64,000 nucleotides of DNA from Achromobacter marplatensis (GTDB taxonomy: Bacteria; Pseudomonadota; Gammaproteobacteria; Burkholderiales; Burkholderiaceae_B): NCBI RefSeq assembly GCF_002209535.1, contig NZ_NJIG01000017.1, forward strand, positions 54,256 to 118,255. Reading direction: 5' to 3'. The notes under the pieces are model-generated. The model was given only the letters and a program-made list of their open reading frames with translations. It was not told where the DNA came from and made no database searches. A program made the translations under genes and the position numbers. How positions within the stretch are numbered: the first letter of the stretch is position 1; each line of letters begins with the position of its first letter. Positions 26,424 through 34,703 of this stretch are shown piece by piece.

Positions 26424-27389
26424 ATGAAACGGTTTCTATCTTTGTGGGCGGGTGCGGTGCTCGCGGTGTCGGCCTGTTACGCCGCGGCGCAAGAATATCC
26501 GGCGCGTCCCGTGCGAATGATCGTGGGCTTTGCGCCTGGCGGCGGCAACGATATCCTCGCCCGCGTGATGGCCGAGCAGCTCCAGCGCCGTCTGGGCCAA
26601 CCCATTATTGTTGAAAACCGGCCCGGCGCCAGCGGCGCCATTGCTATCAGTGCCGTCAAGCGGGCAGAGCCGGACGGCTACACGCTGCTGGTGGGGCCAA
26701 GCAGCGGCATGACCGTCAATCCGGCCATCTACGACAACCTGGACTATGACCCCGTCGCCGATTTCGCGCCGATCTCCCTGGTCGGAGACATTCCGATGAT
26801 CCTGACCGTCAAGGCGGACAGTTCGGCGCGTTCGGTGGCGGATCTGGTCGGTCAGGGCAAGAAGAACGGCAAGCCGCTGTTCGCCGGCTCGGGCGCCAAT
26901 TCTTTCCAGCTTGCTACCGCACTCTTCGCCAAACGCGTCGGCCTGGAAGCGGAGGTCGTCAACTACAAGGGGAACGGCAGCGTGGTCGCGGCGTTGTTGG
27001 CCAACGAGATCGACTTCGCGCTGATCGACACGGCAGCCGTACTGCCCCAGATCCGCAGCGGCCGGCTGAAGGCGCTGGCTGTCACAGGCGCGAAGCGTTT
27101 TACCTTATTGCCTGACGTGCCCACCGTCGCGGAGTCCGGTGCGCCGGGCTTCGCGATGTCATTCTGGTCGTCCTTGTACGCACCCGCGGGCACGCCGCCA
27201 GCCGTCATTGAGACGCTGCAGGCCGCGGTGTCCGTCGCCGTGCGAGAGCCCGCCGTGGCCGATCGCTTGCTGGAGCTGGGCATCGACCCCGTCGGTAGTT
27301 CACCGCAGGTCCTGGCCGACACCATGGCCCGGGAGATTCCAATGTATGCCGCGGCCGCCAAGGCGGCGAACCTGGCGCCGGTACAGTAA
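26424..27389 (+). CDS. Bug/TctC-family periplasmic solute-binding protein
   Basis: A 321-residue Bug receptor with a signal peptide (MKRFLSLWAGAVLAVSACYA, cleavage after AAAQ) and the motifs YPARPVRMIVGFAPGGGNDI, ENRPGASGAIA and AEPDGYTLLVG. The start at 26424 follows a GGAGCG site; the frame is open far upstream but lacks coding character there. It is divergent from the AraC gene with 147 bp between. It may deliver or sense the substrate of the flavoprotein/Fe-S enzyme. Confidence 0.92.
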   Translation: MKRFLSLWAGAVLAVSACYAAAQEYPARPVRMIVGFAPGGGNDILARVMAEQLQRRLGQPIIVENRPGASGAIAISAVKRAEPDGYTLLVGPSSGMTVNPAIYDNLDYDPVADFAPISLVGDIPMILTVKADSSARSVADLVGQGKKNGKPLFAGSGANSFQLATALFAKRVGLEAEVVNYKGNGSVVAALLANEIDFALIDTAAVLPQIRSGRLKALAVTGAKRFTLLPDVPTVAESGAPGFAMSFWSSLYAPAGTPPAVIETLQAAVSVAVREPAVADRLLELGIDPVGSSPQVLADTMAREIPMYAAAAKAANLAPVQ

Positions 27390-27578
27390 CTGCGTGGTGG
27401 GAGGCCTGGCCGGGGGGGCCAGCGGAAAGCTAAAGTACAGCTTGCCCCCACGATGGCCCCCTAACGTGCCCGGCGCGAGGCTGGCGCATGACTTTCCGTC
27501 CGGCCCAAGCAGCATGTACGTCTATGGGCGATGAGCGCGAGGCATGGGCGATGACTCGGTGTTACTCCGTGGCGGCGC

Positions 27579-28046
27579 CTAGGCGTCGCTATTCCGAGCC
27601 GTCGGCTTGATCAGGCCGAGTTGCGTCAGCGCCGTTACGCCATCATCCAGTCCGCGCTCTTCAACGATCTTGCCGTCGATCACCTTCAACACCGTGGTGC
27701 CGGTGAAGTGCATCTTCCGGCCGGTTGCGGCAGGCAGGCCACCGATCAGGAAATCATCGTGCGCCGGTCCGGTATGCGTGCCACCGCCTTCCCATTGACC
27801 GACCACGTAGTCACCTTCAGCAATCAACTCCGCTGTTCCCCAGAAATTGAGGTCGGGGAACGCCTTGCGAAAGTCCGTCATGAAGGCACGTATGTCCTCC
27901 CGGCCGCGGCGCGGTTCATGCAACGAGTACTGCAGCAGCATGTCGGGCGCGGCGACTTCATCGATGACGGCGAGGTTCGGATTCTTTCCCCAGAACTCGG
28001 TGAACCAGCGGCCGACGACTGCCTTGTTTTGCGCTTCCTTGCTCAT
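27579..28046 (-). CDS. SnoaL-like / NTF2-fold protein (ester-cyclase-like)
   Basis: A 155-residue single-domain protein of the SnoaL-like polyketide cyclase family (NTF2 cone fold). Typical features are FTEFWGKNPNLAVIDEVAAP near the N-terminus, DIRAFMTDFRKAFPDL, and VVGQWEGGGTHTG. GAGGA lies upstream of the ATG. Family members are cyclases, isomerases, hydrolases or scavengers with poorly predictable substrates. The 189 bp upstream of it on the left (27390-27578) hold no gene. Confidence 0.8.
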   Translation of the reverse strand: MSKEAQNKAVVGRWFTEFWGKNPNLAVIDEVAAPDMLLQYSLHEPRRGREDIRAFMTDFRKAFPDLNFWGTAELIAEGDYVVGQWEGGGTHTGPAHDDFLIGGLPAATGRKMHFTGTTVLKVIDGKIVEERGLDDGVTALTQLGLIKPTARNSDA

Positions 28047-28276
28047 GATGAAATCCTCACAGTAGTTTCGGGTAGACCGCCGAGCGTGCTCGACAACCTG
28101 AACAACAGAATAGGCAGTCGGCGAAATGTATGAACTCTGATTCTTGCTGTGAGGACGTCAGTCAGCATGCCCCTTTCTCAGGGATTTCCCCAATCACATT
28201 GTCCTTGCGGAAAATCAATGCTCTATAGGACACTTCGTGTCATTAGGGCTGACACGGCCCAGTCAAGGGGAATGGC

Positions 28277-29239
28277 ATGAAGGTTCTGAGCAAGGTGGCC
28301 GCGCTGGCGCTGGCGGCGGGAATGGGGGCAGGCGCGCACGCGGCGTTTCCGGAGCGGCCCGTTCGGCTGGTGGTGCCGTTTGGGGCCGGGGGCATCACGG
28401 ATATCGTGGCGCGCCAGGTGGGCAAGGGCATGGGTGACGTGCTGGGCCAGAGCATCGTGATTGAAAACCGCCCCGGTGCGGGCGGGATGATCGCCGCGCA
28501 GGTGGCGGCCACCGCACCGGCCGATGGCTATACGATCTTCATGGGCACGGTCGGCACGCAAGTGGTGAACCCGCTGATCTACAGCAAGCTCAGCTATGAC
28601 GCGGACAAGTTCGCGCCGGTGGGCATGGTGTCGGGGTCGCCCTATGTGCTGGCGGTGCGGGCGGGCTTGCCGGCGGCGTCGTTCAGCGAGTTCGTGGCTT
28701 ACGCCAAAGCCAACCCGGCGCGCTTGAATTTCGGGTCGGCGGGCAATGCGAGTTCGCCGCATCTGGGGCTGGAACTGCTGAAGCTGACGGCGGGCCTGGA
28801 CATCGTGCACGTCCCGTTCAAGAGCGGCAGCGAAGCGGTCAATGCGGCCATCGGCGAGCAAGTGGACGTGGTGATGGATGCCAGCCCGGTCATCATGCCG
28901 CACGTGGCGTCTGGCAAGCTTCGCGCGTTGGCGGTGGCGGCGGACAAGCGGCTGCCGTCGGCGCCCGCCGTGCCGGCCAGCACCGAGGTGGGCGACGCGC
29001 AGTTGCAGATCAGCTCGTGGAACGCCTTCTTCGCGCCGGCGGGCACGCCGCCCGAAGTGCTGGCTGCCTTGAACGCGGCGTTGCAGAAGACGTTGGCCTC
29101 GCCCGAACTGAAGGAGCGGCTGGCGGCCCAGGGCACCCAGCTGTACACCGGGACGCCGGAGGAGTATCAGCGCTTCATCGCCGGTGAAAAGACGAAGTGG
29201 ACCCAGATCGTGAAGCGCGCCAACATCAAAATGGACTGA
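28277..29239 (+). CDS. Bug/TctC-family periplasmic solute-binding protein
   Basis: A 320-residue Bug receptor. Signal peptide MKVLSKVAALALAAGMGAGA (cleavage after AHA), then FPERPVRLVVPFGAGGITDI, ENRPGAGGMIAAQVA and ADGYTIFMG. A strong AAGGGGAA ribosome-binding site precedes the ATG. It begins a tight rightward operon: the GST gene follows after 4 bp and the aldolase 10 bp after that. The 230-bp stretch upstream holds the presumed promoter but no confident element was identified. Confidence 0.93.
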   Translation: MKVLSKVAALALAAGMGAGAHAAFPERPVRLVVPFGAGGITDIVARQVGKGMGDVLGQSIVIENRPGAGGMIAAQVAATAPADGYTIFMGTVGTQVVNPLIYSKLSYDADKFAPVGMVSGSPYVLAVRAGLPAASFSEFVAYAKANPARLNFGSAGNASSPHLGLELLKLTAGLDIVHVPFKSGSEAVNAAIGEQVDVVMDASPVIMPHVASGKLRALAVAADKRLPSAPAVPASTEVGDAQLQISSWNAFFAPAGTPPEVLAALNAALQKTLASPELKERLAAQGTQLYTGTPEEYQRFIAGEKTKWTQIVKRANIKMD

Positions 29240-29243
29240 CCGC

Positions 29244-29885
29244 ATGACTCAGACGATGCATCCCCTGGCGGGTAAGCCGCTGGAACTGGCCGATACGCTG
29301 CGTTCGGGCAATGCGTGGAAGATCCGGCTTGCCTGTGGTTTCATGGGCTTGCCGCTTGGGCGCCGTACCTTCGATATTGTCCAGGGCGACCTCGAGACCG
29401 ATGCGTTCGCGCGCATCAACCCGTGGCGGCAGGTTCCGGCCTTGCTGACGCCCGAGGGCGAATGGCTGGCCGAGTCGCAGGCGATCCTGTGGTATCTGGC
29501 GCAAGGCACGGCCTGGCTGCCGGAAGACCGGCTGGCGCAAGCGCAGGTCAGCAGCTGGCTGAGCTTCGAGCAGACCCAGCATATGCATGCCTTCGCCCAG
29601 CCGCGGCTGTTGATCCACCTGCGCCAGACCGCGGCCGTGGATGATCCGGCGATGGTCGCCTGGCGCGCCATCGGCATGAAAGCGGCGGCGTTGATGAACG
29701 CGCATCTGGATGGCCGGACGTACCTGGTGGGCGACGCGCCGACGATTGCCGACGTGGCGCTCTACCCCTATACCAGCATGGCGGAGCAGGGCGGTTACGA
29801 CCTGTCCGCCTTTACCCATATCACTGCCTGGCTGGCGCGCATCCGCGCCTTGCCGGGGTTTACGCCGTTGATGGAAACGGCATGA
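29244..29885 (+). CDS. Glutathione S-transferase family protein
   Basis: A 213-residue GST. The thioredoxin-like N-terminal domain has INPWRQVPALLTPEGEWLAE followed by the glutathione-contact ESQAILWYLA; the all-alpha C-terminal domain has YLVGDAPTIADVALYPYTS with the N-capping box. Placement between a Bug receptor and a class II aldolase suggests a metabolic role (isomerisation or dehalogenation) rather than general detoxification. Confidence 0.9.
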   Translation: MTQTMHPLAGKPLELADTLRSGNAWKIRLACGFMGLPLGRRTFDIVQGDLETDAFARINPWRQVPALLTPEGEWLAESQAILWYLAQGTAWLPEDRLAQAQVSSWLSFEQTQHMHAFAQPRLLIHLRQTAAVDDPAMVAWRAIGMKAAALMNAHLDGRTYLVGDAPTIADVALYPYTSMAEQGGYDLSAFTHITAWLARIRALPGFTPLMETA

Positions 29886-29895
29886 CGGAGACATG

Positions 29896-30678
29896 ATGAC
29901 CGATACGATGCACTTGGGAAAAGACGAACTGATCGCGCGCGCGAAAGCCGAGATGCAGCGCCAGTTCGACACGCCGCAATGGAGCCTGCGCGAGCGCCTG
30001 GCGCTGACCTGCCGCATCCTGTTCGACGGCGGCCACGATTCCGGGCTGGCCGGGCAGATCACGGCGCGGGCGGCGGAGCCGGGCCGGTACTACACGCAGC
30101 GGCTGGGTCTGGGCTTTGACGAGATCACGGCTAGCAATCTGCTGGTGGTGGACGAAGACCTGCGCGTGCAGGAAGGCGGCGGCATGCCCAACCCGGCCAA
30201 TCGCTTCCATTCCTGGATCTACCGCGCGCGGCCGGACGTGAACTGCATCATCCACACGCACCCGCTGCATGTGGCGTCGCTGTCCATGCTGGAGGTGCCG
30301 CTGGAAATCTCGCACATGGACAATTGCCCGCTGTATGGCGACGTGGCGTTCCTGAAGGACTGGCCGGGCGTGCCGGTGGGCAACGAGGAAGGCGAGATCA
30401 TCTCTGCGGCGCTGGGGGACAAGCGCGCCATCCTGTTGTCGCACCACGGCATGTTGATCGCCGCGGGTTCGGTGGAAGAAGCCTGCGTGTTGGCGCTGCA
30501 GTTCGAGCGCGCCGCGCGCATGCAGCTGCTGGCGATGTCGGCCGGCAAGATCCAGCCGATTCCGCCGGCGCTGGGCCACGAGGCGCATGACTGGATCCTG
30601 ACGCCCAAACGTTCCCAAGTGGGCTTTTCGTACTACGCCCGGCGTGCGTTGCGCACGCATGCCGACGTGCTGGCCTGA
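29896..30678 (+). CDS. Class II aldolase/adducin family protein
   Basis: A 260-residue Zn-dependent aldolase-type protein. Metal-binding His residues are in CIIHTHPLHVASLSM and LLSHHGMLIAAGSVEEA; the latter region is typical of the family. ATG 29896 has better spacing to GGAG (5 nt) than ATG 29893 (2 nt). Related enzymes include L-fuculose-phosphate aldolase and decarboxylases/hydrolases of the same fold. It is the last gene of the Bug-GST-aldolase operon. Confidence 0.88.
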   Translation: MTDTMHLGKDELIARAKAEMQRQFDTPQWSLRERLALTCRILFDGGHDSGLAGQITARAAEPGRYYTQRLGLGFDEITASNLLVVDEDLRVQEGGGMPNPANRFHSWIYRARPDVNCIIHTHPLHVASLSMLEVPLEISHMDNCPLYGDVAFLKDWPGVPVGNEEGEIISAALGDKRAILLSHHGMLIAAGSVEEACVLALQFERAARMQLLAMSAGKIQPIPPALGHEAHDWILTPKRSQVGFSYYARRALRTHADVLA

Positions 30679-30764
30679 GGCAACGCAAGCCGGCGGGGTA
30701 GGGCGGCTCGACGGCGGGGCCGGTTTCGGGCATGCTTACCGGTCGGATTTTCGACCCACTGCCC

Positions 30765-31319
30765 ATGATCGACCTGCCCCACCGCCTCCGTACCCTGCGC
30801 CGTCAGCAAACCCTGTCCCTGGAACAGCTGGCGCAACGCACGGGGCTGACCAAAAGCTATCTGTCCAAGCTGGAACGCGGCTTGAGCGAGCCGTCGATTT
30901 CGACCGTGCTGCGGCTGGCCGAGGCCTACGGCGTGGGCGTGTCACAGCTGGTGGGGACGGATGACGCCGCGCAGGACGAAGTGGTCAGCGTGGTCCGCGT
31001 GGCGGACCGCGAGGCCCTGCAACGTGGCGGGCTGGGCAGCGAATATCATTATGAATCGCTGGCCGGGCGCCGCAAGGTCAAGGCGATGGAACCCTTTGTG
31101 GTGCATCCGCCGCGCGACTTTCCGGACGCGACCGCGGTCTTTCCGCATCCGGGCGAAGAATTCCTGCTGGTGCTCAAGGGCGCCATCGAAGTCCATGTGG
31201 GCGAACGCCAGTTCCGCCTTGAGACCGGAGATTCGGTCTATTTCGATTCCGAACTGCCGCACCGCATGCGCACCGTCAGCCGGGCCATGGCCGAGGTGCT
31301 GGTGGTGGCCGCGCATTGA
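30765..31319 (+). CDS. XRE-cupin transcriptional regulator
   Basis: A 184-residue regulator: N-terminal XRE helix-turn-helix (LRTLRRQQTLSLEQLAQRTG, LTKSYLSKLERGLSEPSIST) and C-terminal cupin_2 domain (PGEEFLLVLKGAIEVHVGER, then SDSELPH-type end around residue 165). The start at 30765 matches the usual N-terminal length; an ATG at 30732 is possible. It probably controls the preceding operon or the following cupin gene in response to a small ligand. Confidence 0.88.
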   Translation: MIDLPHRLRTLRRQQTLSLEQLAQRTGLTKSYLSKLERGLSEPSISTVLRLAEAYGVGVSQLVGTDDAAQDEVVSVVRVADREALQRGGLGSEYHYESLAGRRKVKAMEPFVVHPPRDFPDATAVFPHPGEEFLLVLKGAIEVHVGERQFRLETGDSVYFDSELPHRMRTVSRAMAEVLVVAAH

Positions 31320-31363
31320 GCGCCGTCGTCTGGAAACCGCACAACAATATCCATAGGTGTCCC

Positions 31364-31729
31364 ATGAAACATGACCAGTCGCGGCTTGTCCGCATCGATG
31401 CCGGCCCGCTGAAGGATCCGGTGCCCGGCAAACCCCGCCGTCCGATTTCGGGTGATGCGGCCTTTCTGACCGTGACCGCCTTCGAGGGCAACGCGGGCAA
31501 GGCCGAAGCCGGCGTATGGGAAAGCACCGCGGGCGTGTTCCAGTCGAACACCACGGGCTACATCGAATTCGGCTACATCGTCGAAGGTTCGGCGCGCCTG
31601 GTCGACCCGGACGGCACGGTGCACGAATTGACCGTGGGCGAGGCCTTTGTCATGCCGGAAGGCTATACCGGCCGCTGGGAAGTGGACCAGTTCGTCAAGA
31701 AGATCTACTTCATCACGCGCCTGGGCTGA
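31364..31729 (+). CDS. Cupin_3 (DUF861) domain protein
   Basis: A 121-residue single-domain cupin resembling the ureidoglycine-aminohydrolase/DUF861 group: GVWESTAGVFQSN, YIEFGYIVEGSARLVDPDG and GEAFVMPEGYTGRWEVDQFV. Its start (31364) follows AGGTG. It lies 44 bp after the XRE-cupin regulator and is probably co-transcribed. Enzyme activity cannot be assigned from the sequence. Confidence 0.8.
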   Translation: MKHDQSRLVRIDAGPLKDPVPGKPRRPISGDAAFLTVTAFEGNAGKAEAGVWESTAGVFQSNTTGYIEFGYIVEGSARLVDPDGTVHELTVGEAFVMPEGYTGRWEVDQFVKKIYFITRLG

Positions 31730-31739
31730 GGCCCGGCCG

Positions 31740-32108
31740 CTACGGCTGCGGCCGCTGCGGATAGGCCGACGTGCCGAACGTGTTGCCCATGCGGTTGCCG
31801 ATCGTGGCGGGCGTGGGCAGGCCCATCTGGTTGGGCGGGCGTTGCGTGACGGCTTCGGACTCCAGTCCGGTTGCCGGCCGGTGCGGCGTGTCAGGCGCCA
31901 TCTTCTGGTTCAGGCAATCGTAGGACAGCGCCCGATATCCATTGACTTCCGTATCGATGCAAGCGCCGCCGGGCGCGGCGGGTTTCTGCACGCCTGGCGC
32001 TGGGGCGGCAGGCGCTTGGGGCTCGGCCGCCCACGAGGGGGCCCCAGCCAGCGCGGCCGTCAGGCATAGCAGAACAATGCGGCCTGCGGCCAGGGGCACC
32101 GTGCGCAT
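31740..32108 (-). CDS. Small exported protein of unknown function
   Basis: A 122-residue protein with a signal peptide (MRTVPLAAGRIVLLCLTAAL, cleavage after SWA), a Pro/Ala-rich stretch, then a short conserved-looking segment CIDTEVNGYRALSYDCLNQK with two Cys that could form a disulphide, and a low-complexity Pro/Gln C-terminus. AAGGAG precedes the ATG. It is divergent from the signalling operon starting at 32337 and shares its upstream region. I do not recognise a family. Confidence 0.75.
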   Translation of the reverse strand: MRTVPLAAGRIVLLCLTAALAGAPSWAAEPQAPAAPAPGVQKPAAPGGACIDTEVNGYRALSYDCLNQKMAPDTPHRPATGLESEAVTQRPPNQMGLPTPATIGNRMGNTFGTSAYPQRPQP

Positions 32109-32224
32109 GCGCGCTCCTTGAGCAATTCCGGCCGGAGGCGGCCGATGTGATCCATCAAGTATAGGGACGGGCGCGGCCGCGCAGGTGACCATTGTGTGTC
32201 GGCGGCAGGGGCGGTGCGGCAAAG

Positions 32225-32258
32225 GTGTCACGAATGCGTCATTCGGCGCCTCTAGCAT
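32225..32258 (+). promoter_or_regulatory. Candidate Pho box with -10 upstream of the signalling operon
   Basis: Two 7-bp repeats GTGTCAC (32225-32231) and GCGTCAT (32236-32242), spaced by 4 bp (GAAT), match the PhoB consensus CTGTCAT-N4-CTGTCAT at 10 of 14 positions. A -10-like TAGCAT (32253-32258) follows 10 bp later, the spacing of PhoB-activated promoters in which the Pho box replaces the -35. The start codon of the first signalling gene is at 32337. Confidence 0.4.
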
Positions 32259-32336
32259 GGCGGCTTTTGTAAGGGCGGGCGCCCAGGCGCCTGGTGTTGC
32301 GGCCATGTCAGGCACTTCCCCATTGCGGTCACGTTC

Positions 32337-33014
32337 ATGAGCGGCGCCTTCAGGGGCTGCGGCACGGCGCTGCGCGCCTGTCTGGCCTTGGGCCTGTTCA
32401 CGCTGGCGGCCGCGGGCCGCGCGGAGCCGCCGCCCAAGCCCATCGCGTTTGCCATCTCGGCGCAGCCCTTGGCACAGGCGCTGGTCGAATACAGCCTGGC
32501 CAGCGGGCTGACGGTGCTGGTGGACAGCACGTTGACGGCCGGCCGGCAGGCTCCTGCGGTCATCGGCAACTACGCCCCCGGCGATGCCCTGCGCAAGCTG
32601 CTGGCGGGGTCGCCCTTGGCGATCCGCTATGCCAGCGCGCAGTCGTTCACGCTGGTTTCCACGGAACAAGAGGCGGCCACCCCGCTGCGGTCTGGCAAGC
32701 GCTTGCGCGATACGCCTTACGCGGCTGTGGTCCAGGGAGCCATCAAGCGCGCTTTGTGCAAGGCGGCCGGGACGCAGCCGGGCAGCTATCGGGCCCTGGT
32801 GCAGTTGTGGTTCGACAAGGCTTGGCGGGTCAGCCGCGTGGGTTGGGTGGCGACGACCGGGTCGCCGGCGCTGGACGGCAGGTTGGAGACTGCCTTGCGC
32901 GGCGTGGTGATCGGCCCGTTGCCTGCCGGCATGCCGCAGCCGCTGACCGTCTTGCTGGAGCCGCGCGGGGCAGCCGAGTGCGCGGCGGTTTCGGGAGCCG
33001 GCCGTGCGGGATAG
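32337..33014 (+). CDS. VreA-like periplasmic signalling protein (STN domain + TonB-C-like domain, no barrel)
   Basis: A 225-residue exported protein with a signal peptide (LRACLALGLFTLAAAGRA) and an STN/secretin-TonB N-terminal domain (ISAQPLAQALVEYSLASGLT, then GNYAPGDALRKLLAGSPLAI, about residues 38-100). The C-terminal half resembles a TonB C-terminal domain (GAIKRALCKAAGTQPGSYRA, VQLWFDKAWRVSRVGW, then an ending like TLLLEP). No outer-membrane barrel follows, unlike normal FecA-type transducers. It overlaps the sigma-factor gene by 11 bp. The design matches VreA of the P. aeruginosa PUMA3 system; the match is by recollection of that locus. Confidence 0.8.
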   Translation: MSGAFRGCGTALRACLALGLFTLAAAGRAEPPPKPIAFAISAQPLAQALVEYSLASGLTVLVDSTLTAGRQAPAVIGNYAPGDALRKLLAGSPLAIRYASAQSFTLVSTEQEAATPLRSGKRLRDTPYAAVVQGAIKRALCKAAGTQPGSYRALVQLWFDKAWRVSRVGWVATTGSPALDGRLETALRGVVIGPLPAGMPQPLTVLLEPRGAAECAAVSGAGRAG

Positions 33015-33573
33015 CAAACCGGAAACTTCGCTGCGGTCCTTGTTCCTGGAACGCTACAACGATTTCCGCAATCAGCTCAAGCGGCGCCTGGGCTCGGAAG
33101 ACCTGGCGCATGACGCCATGCAGGAAGCCTTTCTGAAGGTCAATGACCTGCCCGCCAGTTCGTCGATCCAGCAGCCTGCGGCGTATCTGTTCCGCGTCGC
33201 GCTGAATATCGCCGAAGACCAGCGCCGCAGGGACTCCCGGCTGCTGACGGGGGTAGAGATCAGCGAACTGATTCACATCACGGACGAGGCCGCGGACCCC
33301 GCGCGCATTGCGCAGGGCCGTAGCCAGGTGGATGCCTTCGAGCGCGCGCTGCGCAAGCTGCCCGAACGCACGCAGCAGATGCTGCTGGCCGCGCGCGTAC
33401 ACGAATTGCCCCACGCGGAAATCGCGCGGCGCTACGGCGTGTCGGAACGCATCGTCTCCAAAGAACTCAAGCGCGCGCTGGAACACTGCGCGCGGGAACT
33501 GCTTGTGGCGGGCAAAGGGACGGCGGAAACGTCCGGCCTTGCCGCGGGCGGGGATGAAGAACCATGGCACTGA
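33004..33573 (+). CDS. ECF sigma factor, FecI/VreI-like
   Basis: A 189-residue group IV sigma factor. Region 2 is LFLERYNDFRNQLKRRLGSE plus DLAHDAMQEAFLKVND; region 4 is FERALRKLPERTQQMLLAAR and HAEIARRYGVSERIVSKELK. The start is GTG 33004, overlapping the upstream gene by 11 bp; the anti-sigma gene starts inside its last codons, so the three genes are translationally coupled. By family knowledge it is released or activated when a surface signal reaches FecR, and then transcribes target operons, probably including the exoprotein gene downstream. Confidence 0.92.
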   Translation: MRDSKPETSLRSLFLERYNDFRNQLKRRLGSEDLAHDAMQEAFLKVNDLPASSSIQQPAAYLFRVALNIAEDQRRRDSRLLTGVEISELIHITDEAADPARIAQGRSQVDAFERALRKLPERTQQMLLAARVHELPHAEIARRYGVSERIVSKELKRALEHCARELLVAGKGTAETSGLAAGGDEEPWH

Positions 33574-34592
33574 CGATGAGCATGCCCGGAAGCAACCATA
33601 ACCAAGACGTGGCGGCGCGCGAGGCGCGGGCCTGGCTGCTGACGCTGACGTCCGGGCGGGCAACCGAGGCCGATGCCCAGGCGTTCCGGGAGTGGCTGCG
33701 CGCCGACCCGCGGCGTCAGGCGGCCTTTGCCGCGCAAAAGCAGCTGTGGCAGGACCTGGGGCCCGCAGTGCAGGCGGTGGTGGCCGAGGGGGCGCATGAC
33801 CGGACGCGCAACCGGACACCCAACCGGACACCGAACCGGACACGCAACCGGGCGCGCAACGGAGCGGGCAAGCCGCTGATGACCGGCAGGCGCGCGTTCC
33901 TGGGTGGAGCGCTGGCCGCGTCGGCGGCGTATCTGGCTTTCAAGCCGCCGCTGGGCCTGTGGCCCGGCCTGGATACGCTGGGTGCGGATTACCGGACGGC
34001 GGCAGGCGAACAGCGGCTCGTGGCGCTGGGCGATGCGCTGGACGTGCAGATGAACACGCTGACCCGCATCAATGTCGCAAGCGGGGGCGACGGCGCAGTG
34101 ATTGAGCTGGCCGACGGGGAGGCCGAAATCCGCAGCGGGGGGCAGGCCGCCGTCGTGGTGGCGGGCAAAGGCCGGATCACCGCGAAGGACGCGGTGTTCA
34201 ACGTCCGGTACATCGGGGGCGAGGCGCGCCTGTGCTGCCTGTCGGGTGTGGTGCGCCTGGCGCACGAGCAAGGCGTGTTTGACGTGGTGGCCAACCGTGA
34301 ACTGCGCTACGACGACAGCCGGGTGATGCCGCCCGTGCAGGTCGATCCGGCTGTCGTGACCGCCTGGCGGCAGGGCTGGCTGGTGTTCAACCAGCAGCCG
34401 CTGGCGCAGGTGGTGGACGAGTTGAACCGCTATCGGCGGGGGCGCCTGGTGCTGATGAACGAACAACTGGGCAGGCGGCTGGTGCAGGCGCGCTTTTCGC
34501 TGGCGCAGGTGGCGGACGCCGAACGCCTGATCCGTGACGCGTATGGCGCCCACGTGACCCGTTTGCCAGCGGGTGTCGTGCTGCTGTCGTAG
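33564..34592 (+). CDS. FecR-family anti-sigma/transmembrane signal transducer (VreR-like)
   Basis: A 342-residue FecR-type regulator. The N-terminal DUF4880 domain (REARAWLLTLTSGRATEADA, FREWLRADPRRQAAF) faces the cytoplasm and binds the sigma factor. A low-complexity Arg/Asn/Thr linker (12-bp DNA repeat) precedes a twin-arginine-type segment TGRRAFLGGALAASAAYLAF near residue 110, then the periplasmic FecR domain (residues about 130-230) and the C-terminal STN-like domain (VFNQQPLAQVVDELNRYRRG). The periplasmic part would contact the STN domain of the VreA-like protein. Confidence 0.92.
   Translation: MALTMSMPGSNHNQDVAAREARAWLLTLTSGRATEADAQAFREWLRADPRRQAAFAAQKQLWQDLGPAVQAVVAEGAHDRTRNRTPNRTPNRTRNRARNGAGKPLMTGRRAFLGGALAASAAYLAFKPPLGLWPGLDTLGADYRTAAGEQRLVALGDALDVQMNTLTRINVASGGDGAVIELADGEAEIRSGGQAAVVVAGKGRITAKDAVFNVRYIGGEARLCCLSGVVRLAHEQGVFDVVANRELRYDDSRVMPPVQVDPAVVTAWRQGWLVFNQQPLAQVVDELNRYRRGRLVLMNEQLGRRLVQARFSLAQVADAERLIRDAYGAHVTRLPAGVVLLS
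33801..33860 (+). repeat. Five 12-bp in-frame tandem repeats in the anti-sigma gene
   Basis: Consensus CGGACRCSSAAC, in five consecutive 12-bp units starting at 33801, codon-aligned and encoding RTRN, RTPN, RTPN, RTRN, RARN. The repeat forms the linker between the cytoplasmic sigma-binding domain and the membrane segment. Unit gain or loss would change linker length without a frameshift. Confidence 0.9.
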
Positions 34593-34703
34593 GCCGGCGC
34601 CGCCCAGGTGCCTTGATGAATTATTTGTGACAGGGTTCTGGTCGGCATTTTTCCATCCGTCTGTCTTGTTCTAGGTGACGAACACGCGCGATTGGAACAA
34701 GGG

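Noticed and set aside
34593..34703. ECF-type promoter for the exoprotein gene
   Set aside because: A CGTC-like -10 element at 34658-34661 is present, but no matching -35 was found and no shared motif exists upstream of the transporter gene.
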